From NCBI GenBank assembly GCA_044337515.1, contig JBIINK010000055.1, positions 1 to 13,507 of the forward strand: a stretch of DNA of 13,507 nt. The letters run 5' to 3'. Position 1 is the first letter of the stretch. Each line of letters opens with the position of its first letter. Position numbers and translations under genes: made by a program. This DNA comes from CAJBVG01 sp044337515. Its GTDB lineage: Bacteria > Bacteroidota > Bacteroidia > Sphingobacteriales > Sphingobacteriaceae. Positions 12,707 through 13,507 of this stretch are shown here, one piece after another. The notes beneath the pieces are model-generated. The model made no database searches and was not told the DNA's origin. It saw nothing but the letters and a program-made list of their open reading frames with translations.

Positions 12707-13507
12707 GTTGCCGAGTTCTGACATAAATTTTATTCGCATTAATTGAATCTCTTCTTTTGTATAATCGTCGTTACCCAATTCATTTATCGCATCATCAAGT
12801 GAATCGGAATCAGCACCTCTGAAGTAATCAAACACTTCATCCTGGCGATCATCATCAATTAATTCATCGATGTAATAGCTCAAGTTTAATTTTGTTCCAG
12901 AGGAAACGATGGATTCGATTTCACCGATTAATTGCTCAAAGCTCATTCCTTTTGAATTGGCAATATCTTCTAATGAAATTTTACGATCGATGTTTTGAAT
13001 AATAGCTACTTTGATTGCTGATTTATTCGCAGTCGTTTTCACGACCATGTCCATCGGACGATCGATATCGTTTTCTTCAACGTATTTTTTAATCAAGGCT
13101 ACGAATGGTGCACCAAACTTCGCTGCTTTCCCTGTGCCTACTCCTGATATTTGTTTTAATTCTTCAATGTCGAGTGGATAATGAGTCGACATTTCTTGTA
13201 ATGATGGTTCTTGAAAAACTACAAAAGGAGGAACATTATTTTTCTTGCCAATTTGTTTACACAAATCTTTAAGCATATTGAACAATAGGGTATCACTAGC
13301 TGCTACGCCAGAATGTGCATCATCATCTGCAGTTTCATCACTTTCATAATCCTTGTTCATACTGAACTTAATAGATGTAGGATTATTGATATAGGTTAAA
13401 CCGTTCTTCGTAATTTTTAGTAAGCCATAATTCTCAATATCTTTTTGTAGGAATCCAGATAAGAGTGCCTGACGAATAACCGACTCCCAAAGTTTTCTAC
13501 TTTCTTC
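12704..13507 (-). CDS. recQ: RecQ-family ATP-dependent DNA helicase, C-terminal part only
   Basis: The frame is open to the right edge: 267 residues visible, with the helicase core outside the window. The edge-proximal 49 residues (WESVIRQALLSGFL, then ENYGLLKIT) are the winged helix of the RQC domain. Visible residues about 71-148 form the HRDC domain (VPPFVVFQEPSLQEMS, then ISGVGTGKAAKFGAPF), which helps bind DNA. The remainder (about 155-267) includes a helix-turn-helix-like segment (KISLEDIANSKGMSFEQLI) and an acidic tail ending SELGN, as in longer Bacteroidota RecQ proteins. RecQ unwinds 3'-to-5' in recombination and fork repair. The ATG at 13360 is internal and is not the start, because RQC sequence continues unbroken upstream of it. 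The TAA stop lies within the 36-bp octamer element. Confidence 0.93.
   Translation of the reverse strand, partial: EESRKLWESVIRQALLSGFLQKDIENYGLLKITKNGLTYINNPTSIKFSMNKDYESDETADDDAHSGVAASDTLLFNMLKDLCKQIGKKNNVPPFVVFQEPSLQEMSTHYPLDIEELKQISGVGTGKAAKFGAPFVALIKKYVEENDIDRPMDMVVKTTANKSAIKVAIIQNIDRKISLEDIANSKGMSFEQLIGEIESIVSSGTKLNLSYYIDELIDDDRQDEVFDYFRGADSDSLDDAINELGNDDYTKEEIQLMRIKFMSELGN

Noticed and set aside
12704..13360. Complete 218-residue HRDC protein starting at 13360
   Set aside because: The frame continues to the window edge with RecQ winged-helix sequence, so the ATG is internal to recQ.

Overview
This window looks like a chromosomal segment from a member of the Bacteroidota. The evidence is: exact TAnnTTTG promoter -7 boxes, start codons without Shine-Dalgarno sequences, an OmpA/TPR/PD40 protein of the type-IX-secretion PorE kind, a Cys-containing (metal-type) KDO-8-phosphate synthase, and a moderately AT-rich coding style. 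The genus cannot be named from sequence alone. Most genes are housekeeping. The unusual part is the DNA between them.

Layout. On the minus strand from the left edge: an RluD-type pseudouridine synthase that runs off the left edge (1-792), an NtrC-family sigma-54 response regulator (1023-2396), the RNase P RNA (about 2433-2808), a MazF toxin with its ribbon-helix-helix antitoxin (2997-3558), and a DinB-like Y-family DNA polymerase with a GTG start (3899-5158). Then on the plus strand: lepA (5352-7136), folD (7306-8187), queE (8377-8997) and the PorE-like envelope protein (9103-10998). This last gene converges with no gap on a minus-strand secreted protein of unknown function that looks beta-solenoid-like (10999-11658). 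After it come kdsA (11756-12568, minus) and the C-terminal part of recQ (12704-13507, minus), which runs off the right edge.

Functions. The set covers rRNA and tRNA maturation (RluD, RNase P, QueE), translation (LepA), one-carbon metabolism (FolD), LPS core synthesis (KdsA), envelope anchoring (OmpA domain) and DNA repair or damage tolerance (RecQ, DinB). They do not form one pathway. The only compact operon is the overlapping toxin-antitoxin pair.

Intergenic architecture. Nearly every gap is built from short words kept in strict 7-bp or 8-bp register. Octamers of the ATTAGCAT/ATTAACAT type lie at 811-1025, 2823-2991, 3862-3897, 5198-5330 and 12639-12706. Heptamers lie at 3603-3861, 7140-7293, 8199-8378, 9001-9098 and 12570-12639. 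The word changes from locus to locus but the register does not. Three gaps contain arrays facing each other in opposite orientation. A 36-bp octamer element recurs at three loci, each time ending on or next to the stop codon of a minus-strand gene. The rnpB and lepA promoters share the same octamer-derived -33/spacer in identical phase with a TATCTTTG box. The gaps at 11659-11755 and 2397-2432 lack such arrays and serve as internal contrasts. These arrays are the most notable feature of the window.

Promoters. Exact TAnnTTTG boxes end only 4 to 6 nt before the start codons of dinB, the antitoxin and lepA, and a one-mismatch box ends 7 nt before rluD. Calibrated against rnpB, this suggests leaderless or nearly leaderless transcripts.
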